Shown: positions 9,007 to 20,914, numbered from the stretch's first letter. The stretch is DNA of 64,000 bases from Gynuella sunshinyii YC6258 (GCF_000940805.1 NZ_CP007142.1:4440593-4504592); one strand, 5' to 3'. Notes: generated from the letters alone by a model not told the origin. Numbers and translations are program-made.

Positions 9007-11184
9007 TCAGGGGGTTTTGGAATCTTCCTTATCGTCTTCCAGTTCATCCGACAGGTCTGACAGATCCCCCAGATCAAATACGTCCTCTTCATCTTCAGAC
9101 AACTTATCATTGTCATCACGAAAATGGTCCAGGTCTTCCAGACTGCCAAAATCTTCGTCATCGCTGAGCAAACCATCTATCAATGGTCCATCGGGTTCTT
9201 CCACCTCTTCTGCATCAACAGGAGTTCTTTCTTCAACAGCAACAGATTCATCCTGACCTTGCTCTTGTTGTTGCCGGCGTGTTTCAGCAGCCTCATCCAA
9301 TTCCCGAATTTCCTGTTCCATAGCATCTCGGGAGGAATTCATCTCAGCCCTGCGACGGTTAATAAACACATAGGCTGCAGCAAAACCACCCAAAACCAGA
9401 ATACCTGGCAGACTCCAAAGTAACATAGTACCGATTCCCAGGGAGTTTTCATCGCTGCCTGACGAGCCATTCAGCCAGTTATCCTTTGCACCAGGCGTCT
9501 CCAGGGCCCGTTGTTCCTGACGTTTTAAAGCGTCCTCCTTGGGGATTTCTGCAACGGTTTCGATCGCAAACTTAGCAGGGGGCAAATTCGTTTGAGGCGA
9601 CTTTTCCGGTTGCACCATCACCTCCGCATCCATAGTCATTGGCTGAGTGGAGCCGATTGGAAAATTCAGCTGCTGAGGAGCAATGGTAATACCATCCGCT
9701 AATGCTCCCTGCAGATAAATATTCAGCGTTGGCTCCAGTGTAACGGATTCAGTATAGGGTCCGACGTCAGCCTGCCAGTAGCCAGAGGCATTCCAGTTAA
9801 ACTCCAGGCTTTGTTGCACAGTGGCATTTTTGACCGTAGCCGTCACGGTTGACCGTCCAACATCGATGGCCGGGTTATTGGCATAAATTCTGATGCGATA
9901 GTGGTTCCCTTCCACTGTGGTTTCGGCCGAGACATGCGATTGTACAGAGATAGTTCTGGAAATCCGGCGCTGAAACGTCTGTCCATCCAACGCCACTTCC
10001 AGGGTGTAATTCCCGGGTTGTTTTAGAAAATGATCTAATGGCACAGAAAAACGGTCACCGTTTAATACCATTTGAGCAACAATCAGTTTTTGATCCGGCT
10101 GATCCGGAGAGGCAGTCAGATTAATATTCATCATCTGCAGAAATTCATCGGCGCTCACAACCCCTTCGCGAGCATTCAAAAATGCCTCCAAACGATTGTT
10201 CTGACCTGGAAACATGACCACTGGCAGATTTTCCAATACCAGCATCACATCGGAAACCACAGTGACCCGGCTGTCTGCCTGGACACGTCCATCGATCACC
10301 CAGGCTCCTTCTGCCGGGCTTTTAATTGTGACGAGATCATATTTGTCCGTTGATTTCCAAGTCACCAAACGGGTATCACTATCCGCTGCAAAGACCTCAC
10401 CATTCGGACTGATCAACTTGATCGGTTTTGCCAGCGCGTCACGAAACACCAGGACCGTCATTTCATTAACATGGCTATCGATGGTAAATGCATTTGCTTT
10501 GATTGGAACCTGTTCACTGGGTACTGCGGTGTCAAAGATCCGCAGAAACACAGACATCAGGTCATCGGCATTGTTAACCTGCTCAGAAAGCCCCTGAGTC
10601 TGCATGGACAGCTGTCTGAGTAAAGGCAGGTCGGCCTGAGCCGATAAAGCGATGGTATGAATGGGGGCCTGCTGGCGCTTAAAACGGGGTAAGACCTGAT
10701 TAAGTATTCGATTCCGTTCACGAATATTAGCCGCCAGCTCAGGTGAAATATCCGCCATTCCATCAGATAACAAAATGAACTGAGGATGCACACCATTACC
10801 ACTGGTCGTAAAATCAAAAGCGGACTTTTCAAGCACACTGCCCAAGGCTGTGCGTTGACCCAATGAGTTTATTTTGCTGGCCTGACGGCGGGCATTTATG
10901 CGCCACTGGTCGTCGACATTGCCGTACGGCACCAGCATGTTAACGTAGCGCCCAAAAGTCCAAACACCTGCGCGGGTATTGTCGGGTAACAAATCAATCA
11001 ATAAATTTAATGCAGGAATACGCAAGTTGTTGGGATCGTTTTCCACCATACTGCCGGAAATATCGATCAAAATTCGCACATCCAACGGCTGTCCCGAGGT
11101 TTCGGCAGCGGAAAACACCGGCGTACTCAGTAATAGCCACCACACAACAAGTGCACCAAAGTGGCTATTTTTAGTTTTATTCAT
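9007..11184 (-). CDS. Membrane-anchored von Willebrand factor A protein
   Basis: About 725 residues. The N-terminal signal peptide ends near SAAET. A VWA domain with a complete MIDAS (DISGSM, then the T of NSLGQRTALG and D of LLSDGMAD) fills roughly residues 35-210. Beta-rich domains follow, then a transmembrane helix near residue 600 (LLWSLPGILVLGGFAAAYVF). The tail is highly acidic and presumably cytosolic. This architecture resembles the TIGR03503-type VWA proteins of marine gammaproteobacteria (tentative). ATG 11184 is preferred over GTG 11190 because GGA lies 9 bases upstream. It follows the gene at 11227 by 42 bp and probably shares its transcript. Confidence 0.75.
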   Translation of the reverse strand: MNKTKNSHFGALVVWWLLLSTPVFSAAETSGQPLDVRILIDISGSMVENDPNNLRIPALNLLIDLLPDNTRAGVWTFGRYVNMLVPYGNVDDQWRINARRQASKINSLGQRTALGSVLEKSAFDFTTSGNGVHPQFILLSDGMADISPELAANIRERNRILNQVLPRFKRQQAPIHTIALSAQADLPLLRQLSMQTQGLSEQVNNADDLMSVFLRIFDTAVPSEQVPIKANAFTIDSHVNEMTVLVFRDALAKPIKLISPNGEVFAADSDTRLVTWKSTDKYDLVTIKSPAEGAWVIDGRVQADSRVTVVSDVMLVLENLPVVMFPGQNNRLEAFLNAREGVVSADEFLQMMNINLTASPDQPDQKLIVAQMVLNGDRFSVPLDHFLKQPGNYTLEVALDGQTFQRRISRTISVQSHVSAETTVEGNHYRIRIYANNPAIDVGRSTVTATVKNATVQQSLEFNWNASGYWQADVGPYTESVTLEPTLNIYLQGALADGITIAPQQLNFPIGSTQPMTMDAEVMVQPEKSPQTNLPPAKFAIETVAEIPKEDALKRQEQRALETPGAKDNWLNGSSGSDENSLGIGTMLLWSLPGILVLGGFAAAYVFINRRRAEMNSSRDAMEQEIRELDEAAETRRQQQEQGQDESVAVEERTPVDAEEVEEPDGPLIDGLLSDDEDFGSLEDLDHFRDDNDKLSEDEEDVFDLGDLSDLSDELEDDKEDSKTP

Positions 11185-11226
11185 GAACACAATTCCAATT
11201 TTAAAAACCGGCAGAAAACCATTCGA

Positions 11227-11901
11227 TCATGAAGTACTCACTTCCAGGGCACGGCGTCCTTTCTCCGTAATGTGCCAGCGCATACCTTTTTTCCCCATCG
11301 TCCGCCCGGCCAGATTACGGGCCACCATGATATTCAGAGTTTTGACCATAGTGGATTCATCTGTATTGGTCTCATGACACAACCCTGCTAACGAACGAAA
11401 AATATAACGGCCACTGCCCAAGGTTTTCAGCACATTGGCAGTGGTTACGTCGAGTTCATCTTCCGGAGCCAAGGGGCCAAGATTGTCATCGACGCCTGAT
11501 TCCTGCTCCGTTTCGGTTTCGATCAGAGGCATCAGGTTATTTTGAATAATACGCAGATCATGCTGCAGACGCTCGGCACTTTCTTTAGCGCTGTGGGCCT
11601 CAGACAAAATACGATCCGAGACATTGACAATAAAAAAGCGGGATGCAATCGCTGCTATCAGGCAAAATCCGGTAAAAATCAACAACCTCGATGGGTCTCC
11701 CTGACTCTCCAGGATCAGTTCACTGTTCACCAGATCAAGCAGCACCGGCACCAGAAAGGATGCACCAACCCCCACCACCAGACTTCTGGGCAGACTGGTG
11801 GTATCAGGGTCATGCTGGCCCTGCAGGTAGAAATTCACCAACCCACCAAACACACCTGCCAATAACATGACAGCAATGAGAATAAAAATATGATTGGCCA
11901 T
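11227..11901 (-). CDS. Membrane protein with C-terminal winged-helix-like domain
   Basis: A 224-residue protein with three hydrophobic segments (about 4-26, 40-58, 72-92), a coiled-coil stretch rich in Glu/Ala/Gln (100-130), an acidic linker and a C-terminal region that looks like a winged helix (SRYIFR-like start, helices, WHITEKGRRAL). The segment SLVVGVGASFLVPVLLDL resembles proteins annotated as YEATS-associated helix-containing (tentative recall). It is the first gene of a pair with the VWA protein, which suggests a membrane signalling or stress role, but no function is established. Confidence 0.6.
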   Translation of the reverse strand: MANHIFILIAVMLLAGVFGGLVNFYLQGQHDPDTTSLPRSLVVGVGASFLVPVLLDLVNSELILESQGDPSRLLIFTGFCLIAAIASRFFIVNVSDRILSEAHSAKESAERLQHDLRIIQNNLMPLIETETEQESGVDDNLGPLAPEDELDVTTANVLKTLGSGRYIFRSLAGLCHETNTDESTMVKTLNIMVARNLAGRTMGKKGMRWHITEKGRRALEVSTS

Positions 11902-12145
11902 AAAAAATGCTCTCCCCGAGGCCTGTTTAAGTGTCTGAGAGCTGCATCATAACTGTTCAGCGCCAGGAAGAAATGACAAACGCCTGATCAACCTTGTCAG
12001 GCACATATTTCTGAAGAGGTATCATCCGTGACTTCTCGCGCAACAGTTATCAAACAGTCTCTACCAAAAGTATCGGCAACTAATCGATTACCATTAGATA
12101 GGTATAGCATGTTTACGTGAAGCTACAAAAAAACACGTAAGGAAT

Positions 12146-12170
12146 TTATGCGGCATTTTTTGCCGCATAA
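12146..12170 (-). terminator. Stem-loop ending the dnaX operon
   Basis: A perfect 10-bp inverted repeat (TTATGCGGCA/TGCCGCATAA, loop of 5) lies 16 bases beyond the stop codon of the gene at 12186. The T-run is displaced about 17 bases downstream on the minus strand, so termination strength is uncertain. Confidence 0.65.
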
Positions 12171-12185
12171 TGAAACTAAACAGGG

Positions 12186-12581
12186 CTACTCGGCAGAGGA
12201 GTGCTCTGTGGAATCAGGAACCTGCAACTTACGACGACTCATCCGAATGATCAGGGCTGCCACTCCTGCAATAGTCACCAGAATAAAGGCAAGAATAGAG
12301 ATCTGCATACGCTCCAACACCAGGGTCAACGCATTGTCCAACCCTTTATCCAGACCATCCAGAAAGTCAAAGGCAGCCACCAATATGGCCGGTGCTATAA
12401 ACTGTGCAGGCTCGTGCCCCCGATAAGGGACAAAAATGATCACCGCGATCCACCCGAACACAATCCCTTTCAATTCAATTGGTTTGATACCACGCAGTAT
12501 GCGAGACGCTGCCAGCATAAAGACCAGCCCGGCTACGATATAAATCAGCCAGGCAACCATATAACTCTGTACATCGATCAT
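12186..12581 (-). CDS. Hypothetical inner-membrane protein
   Basis: A 131-residue protein with hydrophobic segments at about 8-28, 40-53, 62-75 and 92-112, a basic stretch (RMSRRK) after the last helix and a short polar tail. I do not recognise a family. It is the last gene of the cluster running from dnaX, 31 bp after ycgN, and is followed by a stem-loop. Confidence 0.65.
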   Translation of the reverse strand: MIDVQSYMVAWLIYIVAGLVFMLAASRILRGIKPIELKGIVFGWIAVIIFVPYRGHEPAQFIAPAILVAAFDFLDGLDKGLDNALTLVLERMQISILAFILVTIAGVAALIIRMSRRKLQVPDSTEHSSAE

Positions 12582-12612
12582 AGTCGTTTCTTACATCGCT
12601 TTTGTTACAAAT

Positions 12613-13062
12613 TTATTGTTCAACCCACTGGATAATGTGTTCCTGCCAATCATCTTCAGGAACCTCATCATCCTTCACCAATTGCTGACAGGTCACTGCA
12701 ATACCGGCATCCACCAGGCTATCGCGACGACCACTGACCAACGGATGCCAGTCTGGCAACTCTTTCCCTTCAGCAATCAGGCGATAGCTACAGGTTGCCG
12801 GCAACCAGTGAAACTGTTCGACATCCTCCGGCTTAAGCCAGACACATTCCGGAACCTTGATATGACGGGTTTCATAACAGCCACAACGACGATCTTTATC
12901 AAGGTAACGGCAAATCACGCGGGTATAAAATACTTCTTCAGTTTCGTCATCCAACAGTTTTTGCAGGCAGCAACGGCCACAGCCATCACACAACGATTCC
13001 CATTCCCGCTGGTTCATTTGGGCCAGTGTTTTGGTTTTCCAGAACGATGTCTCGGCTGCCAT
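12613..13062 (-). CDS. ycgN: YcgN family cysteine cluster protein
   Basis: A 149-residue UPF0260/YcgN protein (E. coli about 153). The family cysteine cluster CDGCGRCC is at residues 25-32, with further conserved Cys in VICRYL, CGCYETR and PECVWL and the WLPxTCSYR segment. It resembles zinc/iron-chelating CxxCxxCC proteins, but no reaction is proven. The gene lies 5 bp after ycgL on the same strand, a pairing seen in many gammaproteobacteria. Confidence 0.92.
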   Translation of the reverse strand: MAAETSFWKTKTLAQMNQREWESLCDGCGRCCLQKLLDDETEEVFYTRVICRYLDKDRRCGCYETRHIKVPECVWLKPEDVEQFHWLPATCSYRLIAEGKELPDWHPLVSGRRDSLVDAGIAVTCQQLVKDDEVPEDDWQEHIIQWVEQ

Positions 13063-13067
13063 AACGA

Positions 13068-13361
13068 TTACAAGCCTTCGTACCTATGGGAGGTGTCTTT
13101 ATAGAGATCCAGCATATAATCATCTCTGGCTGGAGGCATTTGCAGATAAAACCCCTTTTCTTCGAGTTCAGCGAGCACTTTGCCGGCATCCACTCTGGCC
13201 ATCTTCCTGTCTTCCGTCAGCAGCATGTCCACCACATGGTCCGCACGACCGAAAATCTGCATCAAGGCATCCGGCACCCGGCTGAATTTTTCTGATTTAC
13301 GGACGTACAAATACATCTCGTCTTTTTTGGCTGACTTATAAATACTCACCAGTTGTTTCAT
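13068..13361 (-). CDS. ycgL: YcgL domain-containing protein
   Basis: A 97-residue protein with the YcgL/UPF0745 pattern: SIYKSAKKDEMYLYV at the start, then VPDALMQIFG and a GFYLQMPP core. Function is unknown. It lies between rnd (9 bp upstream) and ycgN (5 bp downstream), so it is translated from the same polycistronic message. Confidence 0.92.
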   Translation of the reverse strand: MKQLVSIYKSAKKDEMYLYVRKSEKFSRVPDALMQIFGRADHVVDMLLTEDRKMARVDAGKVLAELEEKGFYLQMPPARDDYMLDLYKDTSHRYEGL

Positions 13362-13370
13362 TATGTCTGT

Positions 13371-14528
13371 TTATTCCGTGCTGTTAGTGGCGTTCCACTC
13401 GATGGTCAGTATATTAAGAATGTGTTTTCCGATAATGTCATATCGCCAACCGGTAAACGCATCCGTCAACTGGAACTCGCCAGTATAGGTACCGCTGCTG
13501 ACAATGGCCTCCAATTGTTTTCTCCGCGCCAGCAGCTCCACCGGCAACTCCAATTGAACAGCCAGTTCGGCAACAAACTCACGTACCTTTTTAAGCATCA
13601 GGCCTTCTTCAATCTTCAGGGGTGCAGCAATCAGCTCGGGGTATTCGGAACGCGGGACCTGCTCGGCTTTTCTGGCCATATCCAGAATCGTCTGCCCATA
13701 ACGCCGGATAAGTCCCGGATATAAACCATGAATTCGATTCAACTGATTCAAGCTGTGCGGCTTGGCCACAGCCAATTCGTATAACACAGCATCACGAACC
13801 AGACGAGTTCTGGGAATATCTTTGGCCTGCACCAGGCGTTCACGCCAGCTCGCCAGCATTTTCAGAAAGCACAGTCTGGTTCCCCGCAACTGCCAGGCCT
13901 GTCGTATCTTCAGGTAATATCTCTCAGGATCCTGCGGCAGACTCGATTCCACGATCCGATCTGAATCTTCCAATACCCAGTCAAACCTGCCTTGTTCCAG
14001 TAACGCGACTTCCTGTATCCGGAAAATCTGATGCAGATAGGCAACATCCATGGCCGCATAGTTTTTCTGATTATCCGTTAATGGTCGTTGCAGCCAGTCA
14101 GACCGGGTTTCATCCTTCGGCAGATCAACTCCCAATTCGTACTTCACCAGATTGGCGTAACCGATAGACATTCCCTGCCCTAGAAAGGAAGCAGCGATCT
14201 GGGTATCAAATACGGAACGTGCTCTGGCATTGAAACAGCAGTGAAAAATCTCCGCATCTTCAGAACAGGCATGTAAAACCTTTACCACCGCCGGATTTTC
14301 AAGCACTTTTTGAAACGGTAGAAAATCAGTGATCTGCAACGGGTCTATCAGATAGCTGTTACGATCATCGGCGACTTGTAACAACCCCAGCTTGGGGTAA
14401 AACGTTTTGGTGCGAATAAACTCTGTGTCGATGGAAATAAACGGCAATAAATTCCAGTATTCACAGCACTCTGCGAATTGCGTGTCACTATCCACCCAAA
14501 CATATTGATCAGACATCAATCCATCCAT
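13371..14528 (-). CDS. rnd: Ribonuclease D
   Basis: A 385-residue DEDD-family 3'-5' exoribonuclease that trims tRNA 3' ends. Exo motif I is IDTEF, motif II is HACSEDAEIF and motif III is YAAMDVAYL (the DEDDy tyrosine-aspartate). An HRDC domain follows at about 215-290. E. coli RNase D is 375 residues. The start ATG overlaps the recR stop as TAATG, indicating translational coupling. An alternative Met four codons on is possible. Confidence 0.94.
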   Translation of the reverse strand: MDGLMSDQYVWVDSDTQFAECCEYWNLLPFISIDTEFIRTKTFYPKLGLLQVADDRNSYLIDPLQITDFLPFQKVLENPAVVKVLHACSEDAEIFHCCFNARARSVFDTQIAASFLGQGMSIGYANLVKYELGVDLPKDETRSDWLQRPLTDNQKNYAAMDVAYLHQIFRIQEVALLEQGRFDWVLEDSDRIVESSLPQDPERYYLKIRQAWQLRGTRLCFLKMLASWRERLVQAKDIPRTRLVRDAVLYELAVAKPHSLNQLNRIHGLYPGLIRRYGQTILDMARKAEQVPRSEYPELIAAPLKIEEGLMLKKVREFVAELAVQLELPVELLARRKQLEAIVSSGTYTGEFQLTDAFTGWRYDIIGKHILNILTIEWNATNSTE

Positions 14529-15127
14529 TAAACAACCTTTCTGGACTGTAACGCATGATGCAGGGTATGACCATCAACCTGATCAAGTTCTGCCCCCATC
14601 GGAATGCCATGAGCGAGCCGGGTGATTTTTATCCCCTTAGCATCCAGTTTCTGGCGTATGTAGTGGGCGGTTGCCTCACCTTCCACCGTTGGACTGGTCG
14701 CGAGAATCAACTCTTCGACCTGTCGCTGCTCGATCTGCTCGAATAACAGATGCAGGCCTATTTCCTCCGGACCAATACCATCAATAGGAGAAAGATGCCC
14801 CATCAATACAAAGTAAACACCTTCATAAATGCCGGTGCTTTCAATGGCGCTTAGATTGGCAGGTGTTTCAACCACACAGATTTGTCGCTGGTTTCTAAGC
14901 TCATCACTGCATATATGACAAATATCAGCTTCGCACAGTAACCGACACTGCTGACAATGGGAAACCCCGGAAAGGGTACTCCGTAACTGATCAGCCAGTC
15001 GCAGTGCACCTTCTCGATCACGCTCAAGCAGATGCAGTGCCATCCGCTGGGCTGATTTCAGACCGACACCTGGCAACACCCGCAGCGCCTGAATCAGCTT
15101 TTCAGTGAGAGGACTATAAGTGGCCAT
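14528..15127 (-). CDS. recR: Recombination protein RecR
   Basis: 199 residues, near the usual length. A helix-hairpin-helix at the N-terminus (LPGVGLKSAQRMA), a four-cysteine zinc motif (CQQC, later CHIC with an upstream Cys), a Toprim domain starting at ICVVETPANL and the C-terminal IKITRLAHGIPMG are all canonical. RecR loads RecA at gaps together with RecO/RecF. It overlaps ebfC (TGATG) and rnd (TAATG), the classic dnaX-ebfC-recR arrangement. Confidence 0.96.
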   Translation of the reverse strand: MATYSPLTEKLIQALRVLPGVGLKSAQRMALHLLERDREGALRLADQLRSTLSGVSHCQQCRLLCEADICHICSDELRNQRQICVVETPANLSAIESTGIYEGVYFVLMGHLSPIDGIGPEEIGLHLLFEQIEQRQVEELILATSPTVEGEATAHYIRQKLDAKGIKITRLAHGIPMGAELDQVDGHTLHHALQSRKVV

Positions 15128-15453
15128 CAGAACGGAAACTTCATTCCCGGAGGCAGTTGCATTCCCTGAGTCATGGATGCCATTTGGTCACGACTGTTCT
15201 CTTCTATCTTGCGAACAGCGTCATTGACCGCAGCCGCCAGCAGATCTTCAATTAATTCTTTATCTTCTGACATCAGGCTCTGGTCCAGCTCAACTTTTTT
15301 GACATCGTGACGCCCGGTCATCACCACTTTTACTAACCCGGCACCAGCTTCACCTGTCACTTCTGCCTTGGCCAGTTCTTCCTGAGCCTTCTGCATTTGC
15401 TCCTGCATCTTCTGGGCTTGCTTCATCAGGTTACCCATATTGCCTTTAAACAT
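15127..15453 (-). CDS. ebfC: YbaB/EbfC nucleoid-associated protein
   Basis: A 108-residue DNA-binding dimer. [20 protein letters not shown] and the central [17 protein letters not shown] are family signatures. An in-frame extension to 15579 exists, but ATG 15453 is chosen because AGGAG stands 7 bases upstream and the family begins there. It lies between dnaX (40 bp) and recR (overlap). Confidence 0.95.
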   Translation of the reverse strand: MFKGNMGNLMKQAQKMQEQMQKAQEELAKAEVTGEAGAGLVKVVMTGRHDVKKVELDQSLMSEDKELIEDLLAAAVNDAVRKIEENSRDQMASMTQGMQLPPGMKFPF

Positions 15454-15493
15454 AGTAATTCTCCTGAGTCGACGACTTCGTTGACTGTAAATG

Positions 15494-17479
<1,986 letters not shown>

Positions 17480-17621
17480 TAACCGTTTTACCACTGAACA
17501 AGTGAGCGCCTATGCTAGCCAGTTCGGCTCGAATACGCCAGTCGAAAGTCGGCAAAACTGTCGTAACCAATTGATTTATAAGGTATCAGAGAAAATAAAA
17601 AATGAAGAAAATGGAGACAGA

Positions 17622-17719
<98 letters not shown>

Positions 17720-18138
17720 CTGCCATAACTGACAGGGCATCCCCTGGCGAAGGCCGCGCATTATGCAGATTTAGATGGCTGGGCGCAAGTGCTTGATTCG
17801 CCTTTTGTTTTTTTGAACTTCCCGACCGATTTCAGGTGACGGTGATGGCCAGGAAGCTGTCCATTCCAAACCCGTTACTCTGAATGGGTGCAAAAAATAG
17901 CTACAGGTCTGGGCCTGTGCCACTACAGCGGGTTAGTACAAATACTTTCACTCACCAAAACCGGAACCACCAGGAAAGAAACCGCCATTTTTGAATACCA
18001 AAAAGGCATGAGGCTTGCGCTAACCGCAATGGTATAGGGTTAGCAGCCTCGGCCCTCAAAAAATAACAAAGTCCCACAGACTTATCATTGCCTGCGGGAC
18101 TTGTAGTTCCCGTACGAATGTTCAGTTACTTCAGTAAA
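17720..18138. other. Intergenic region upstream of ffs, after GH43 gene
   Basis: Roughly 420 bases that must hold the ffs promoter (minus strand) and the 3' end of the GH43 transcript. A strong imperfect stem at 18010-18050 (GAGGCT, 3-nt bulge, GCTAACC against GGTTAGC, AGCCTC) sits next to the GH43 terminator; its role is unknown. No coding sequence is supported. Confidence 0.5.
18055..18102 (-). terminator. Terminator of the GH43 gene
   Basis: On the minus strand a stem of AAGTCCC/GGGACTT, extended by a mismatch and CAG/CTG, is followed by TTGTTATTTTTT. It lies about 40 bases past the GH43 stop. Confidence 0.8.
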
Positions 18139-19608
18139 TCAAGGGATCTCCTGCCATTTCTGTACGCTGTAGCCGTTACAGCTCCACTGTTTGAGGGAAG
18201 CGCCATTGGCATTGTTCCAGTCGAATACATCGAGACATTTTTGGCTGTTGCGGTTCTGCAGCTGGAAATAACCATTACCGGCATCCACCTTTTTCCACTG
18301 TTGGTTGTTGCCCCCCCAACAATCCCATTGATTAACGTTTGCACCGTCTTCGGCACTTTGGCCGTAAACATCCAGGCAACGGTTGCTGTGCATGGCTTTC
18401 AGCTGAAAGTACTGGGAGTCAATACTTTCATACATGAAGGTCTGGCTATCAGCACCGTTACAATCCTGCTGCACCAGATCCACACCATTCGCAGTACCAC
18501 CATCAACACTGGTATCGATATTGGCACATTTGCCACTGAACGCCGACTTCAGACTACTGTATCCGCTGATGCCATTGGCATAGGGAACACCAAAGTTCGG
18601 GGTGCCATCAGCGTTCCAGGTAATGACTTTGGCGCGGGTATGACGGTTAGGATCATATAATGGCTCGCCAGAGATATTTTCATAATCACGGGCGTGATAG
18701 ATCATGATGTCGACGGAATCATCCGCAGACCGGGTAAATGAATTATGACCAGGACCAAACTGACTGGTGGACGCATTGCTGCTGAAGATAGGCTCAGGGT
18801 TCTTGTGCCAGGAGGCTGGATCCAACAGATCTGCATTCTGGTCTGCAGTCAACAGCCCCAACTTGTAGTTCTTGTCCGTTGCACTGGCAGAAAACGTGAC
18901 AAAGAAACGCCCGTTTCGCTTCAGTATGGCCGGACCTTCATTGACGTTATGTCCGATTTTTTCCCAACTGTATTCGGGTGTTGCAATCATGGTCTGGGTA
19001 GAGAGATCGATCGTCCAGGGGTTGATCATACGGGCAATATACAGGCTACTGTTGCCGCCTGGAGGAATTTGTGCCCACAACAGGTATCTCTGATTATTGT
19101 GTACGAAGGTGGTTGAATCCAGGGCGAAGAAACGCGAATCATTACCCATGCCATCAACCTTGAGTTCACCTTTTTCCGTCCAACTACCGGTAAGCGGGTT
19201 AGTCGCGGTATTTTCCAGTACGTAAATTCGAATATCCCAAATGTCGTTTGCTTCCGAAGCGGCATAGTAGATGTACCATTTTCCATCGATCCAGTGCAGC
19301 TCAGGCGCCCACACAAAACCGCTCATCGGTCCGCTGGCCGGCTGATCCCAGGCGGTGACTTCGGTAGCACTACTTAACCCCTGCATACTGGATGCCCGCC
19401 GTAAAATGATCCGGTCATAGTCAGGAACCGAGGCGGTAAAATAGTAGTAACCATCACTGTGTTTATAAACCCACGGATCAGCCCGTTGAAGGATCAGCGG
19501 ATTGGTGAATGTTTCCGCAAAGGTTGCCGCAGATTGCACTGACAACATCAGCCCAAGAAACAGAGTCAATAATATCTTTTCAACCATGCTTGCAAATTTG
19601 AGTGTCAT
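18139..19608 (-). CDS. Secreted GH43 glycosidase with ricin-type lectin module
   Basis: 489 residues from ATG 19608, the Met that leads directly into a signal peptide (cleavage near TFAET); an upstream in-frame start at 19659 is less likely. The five-bladed GH43 domain has its Asp base in RADPWVYK, the second Asp in LDSTTF and the Glu acid in NEGPAIL. After a linker near residue 355 a beta-trefoil ricin/CBM13 module shows three repeats with QxW-type motifs (ADSQTF, NNQQW, SVQKW). Likely an exo-acting arabinofuranosidase or related enzyme on plant or algal polysaccharide; specificity is inferred. It ends in its own terminator. Confidence 0.88.
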   Translation of the reverse strand: MTLKFASMVEKILLTLFLGLMLSVQSAATFAETFTNPLILQRADPWVYKHSDGYYYFTASVPDYDRIILRRASSMQGLSSATEVTAWDQPASGPMSGFVWAPELHWIDGKWYIYYAASEANDIWDIRIYVLENTATNPLTGSWTEKGELKVDGMGNDSRFFALDSTTFVHNNQRYLLWAQIPPGGNSSLYIARMINPWTIDLSTQTMIATPEYSWEKIGHNVNEGPAILKRNGRFFVTFSASATDKNYKLGLLTADQNADLLDPASWHKNPEPIFSSNASTSQFGPGHNSFTRSADDSVDIMIYHARDYENISGEPLYDPNRHTRAKVITWNADGTPNFGVPYANGISGYSSLKSAFSGKCANIDTSVDGGTANGVDLVQQDCNGADSQTFMYESIDSQYFQLKAMHSNRCLDVYGQSAEDGANVNQWDCWGGNNQQWKKVDAGNGYFQLQNRNSQKCLDVFDWNNANGASLKQWSCNGYSVQKWQEIP

Positions 19609-20137
19609 AAATTTTCTCACTTGCTTGTCTGAATTCACAAAACCTGAAGTGCTATACAATCTTGGGGCATCGGATAACTACAGATGCATACGGCAATCAG
19701 TAAACCCCAAAAAAAACCTGGATCTCTGCCACAACATCAACTTACATCACCAAAACCGGACAAATACAACACATCAAAAAAAATTCATCAAGATGACAAA
19801 ACCGGAGAAACCCTAAAAATCCATATAGCACATCAATTTTTTATTGTTGTTATCTTGACTGCCATTTCTGATACCTGATCTGAAAATAGCGGTAATCAAA
19901 AGGACAAGATGCTTTATGTATAATCAAGGCATTCTGACATTAAAACAAAGCAGCGACAGAATAGCCGCTATATACATATTCATAGCACTAAATTGTCAAG
20001 GACACGGCAAAAAGACAGCCCCCCACTCTCTGCGCCGAGGATAAGTCCGCAGATAACGAGCCTGCGTGCCATAAATATCTTTAATCTCTGCTCACCTGAC
20101 CTTAAAATCGCCCGCCACGGTCCAATCAGAGTTTTTC
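19609..20137. other. Divergent intergenic region between GH43 and queE
   Basis: About 530 AT-rich bases between two divergent genes, so it should hold both promoters. I could not identify a riboswitch, operator, RNA gene or repeat with confidence; no preQ1-type aptamer was recognised before queE. Confidence 0.5.
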
Positions 20138-20788
20138 ATGTACAGCATTAAAGAGATGTTCTACTCACTTCAAGGTGAAGGGGCACATACCGGCCGGCCG
20201 GCCATTTTTCTGCGTTTTAGCGGCTGCAACCTTTGGAGCGGCCTGGAAAAGCATCGCCGTGAGGCGATTTGCCAGTTCTGCGATACAGATTTTATCGGTA
20301 CGGATGGTCAGAACGGTGGCAAGTTCAAAGACGCCACCACTCTGGCTGATACAGTCTCACGGCTCTGGCCAAGCAATCAGCAAAACCGTTATGTCATCTG
20401 CACGGGAGGAGAACCGGCGTTACAGCTGGATACCGAGTTGATTCTGGCATTCAAAGACCTGGGATTTGAAGTTGGCATAGAAACCAATGGCACTCTGCCG
20501 CTACCGAAGGGGATTGACTGGATTTGTGTCAGCCCCAAAGGGCGATCTACAGTCGTTGTCAAACAATGCCACGAGTTGAAACTGGTCTATCCACAACCCG
20601 ATGCGATGCCGGATCGATTCACGGATATTGACGCGGGCGTGCGTTATCTGTCCCCTAAAAACCCCTACGACAGCGATCATCTCATCATTTCAGAACAGAG
20701 TTCGACCCGGGCCTGCATTGAGTACTGCCTGGCGCACCCGCAATGGCGACTTTGTCTGCAAACCCATAAAATTTTAAAAATCGACTGA
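20138..20788 (+). CDS. queE: 7-carboxy-7-deazaguanine synthase QueE
   Basis: A 216-residue radical SAM enzyme of queuosine synthesis that turns 6-carboxytetrahydropterin into 7-carboxy-7-deazaguanine. The cluster motif is C30-X14-C45-X2-C48, the long-loop variant known from Burkholderia-type QueE rather than CX3CX2C. LQGEGAHTGRPA, TGGEPALQ and ETNGTLP are the further family motifs. ATG 20138 is chosen because the family begins YxIKExFxSLQGEG. No other queuosine gene is adjacent. Confidence 0.95.
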   Translation: MYSIKEMFYSLQGEGAHTGRPAIFLRFSGCNLWSGLEKHRREAICQFCDTDFIGTDGQNGGKFKDATTLADTVSRLWPSNQQNRYVICTGGEPALQLDTELILAFKDLGFEVGIETNGTLPLPKGIDWICVSPKGRSTVVVKQCHELKLVYPQPDAMPDRFTDIDAGVRYLSPKNPYDSDHLIISEQSSTRACIEYCLAHPQWRLCLQTHKILKID

Positions 20789-20813
20789 TTTCCTTATCAA
20801 ACTATTAATCCAG

Positions 20814-20846
20814 CAATTAAATAGATCGTCTCGATCTATTTAATTG
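20814..20846 (+). terminator. Perfect stem-loop after queE
   Basis: A 15-bp perfect inverted repeat (CAATTAAATAGATCG and its complement, loop TCT) 25 bases past the queE stop. It lacks a clear T-run, so it could be a terminator or a structured repeat boundary. Confidence 0.6.
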
Positions 20847-20914
20847 TCGCCCCGAGAAATCTGGCGCTGTTGCGCGAAACACCGAATCGTCGGACCGCTT
20901 GATTTATCGGGGCT

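Noticed and set aside
19609-20137. preQ1 riboswitch upstream of queE
   Set aside because: No recognisable aptamer hairpin with an A-rich tail near the start codon.
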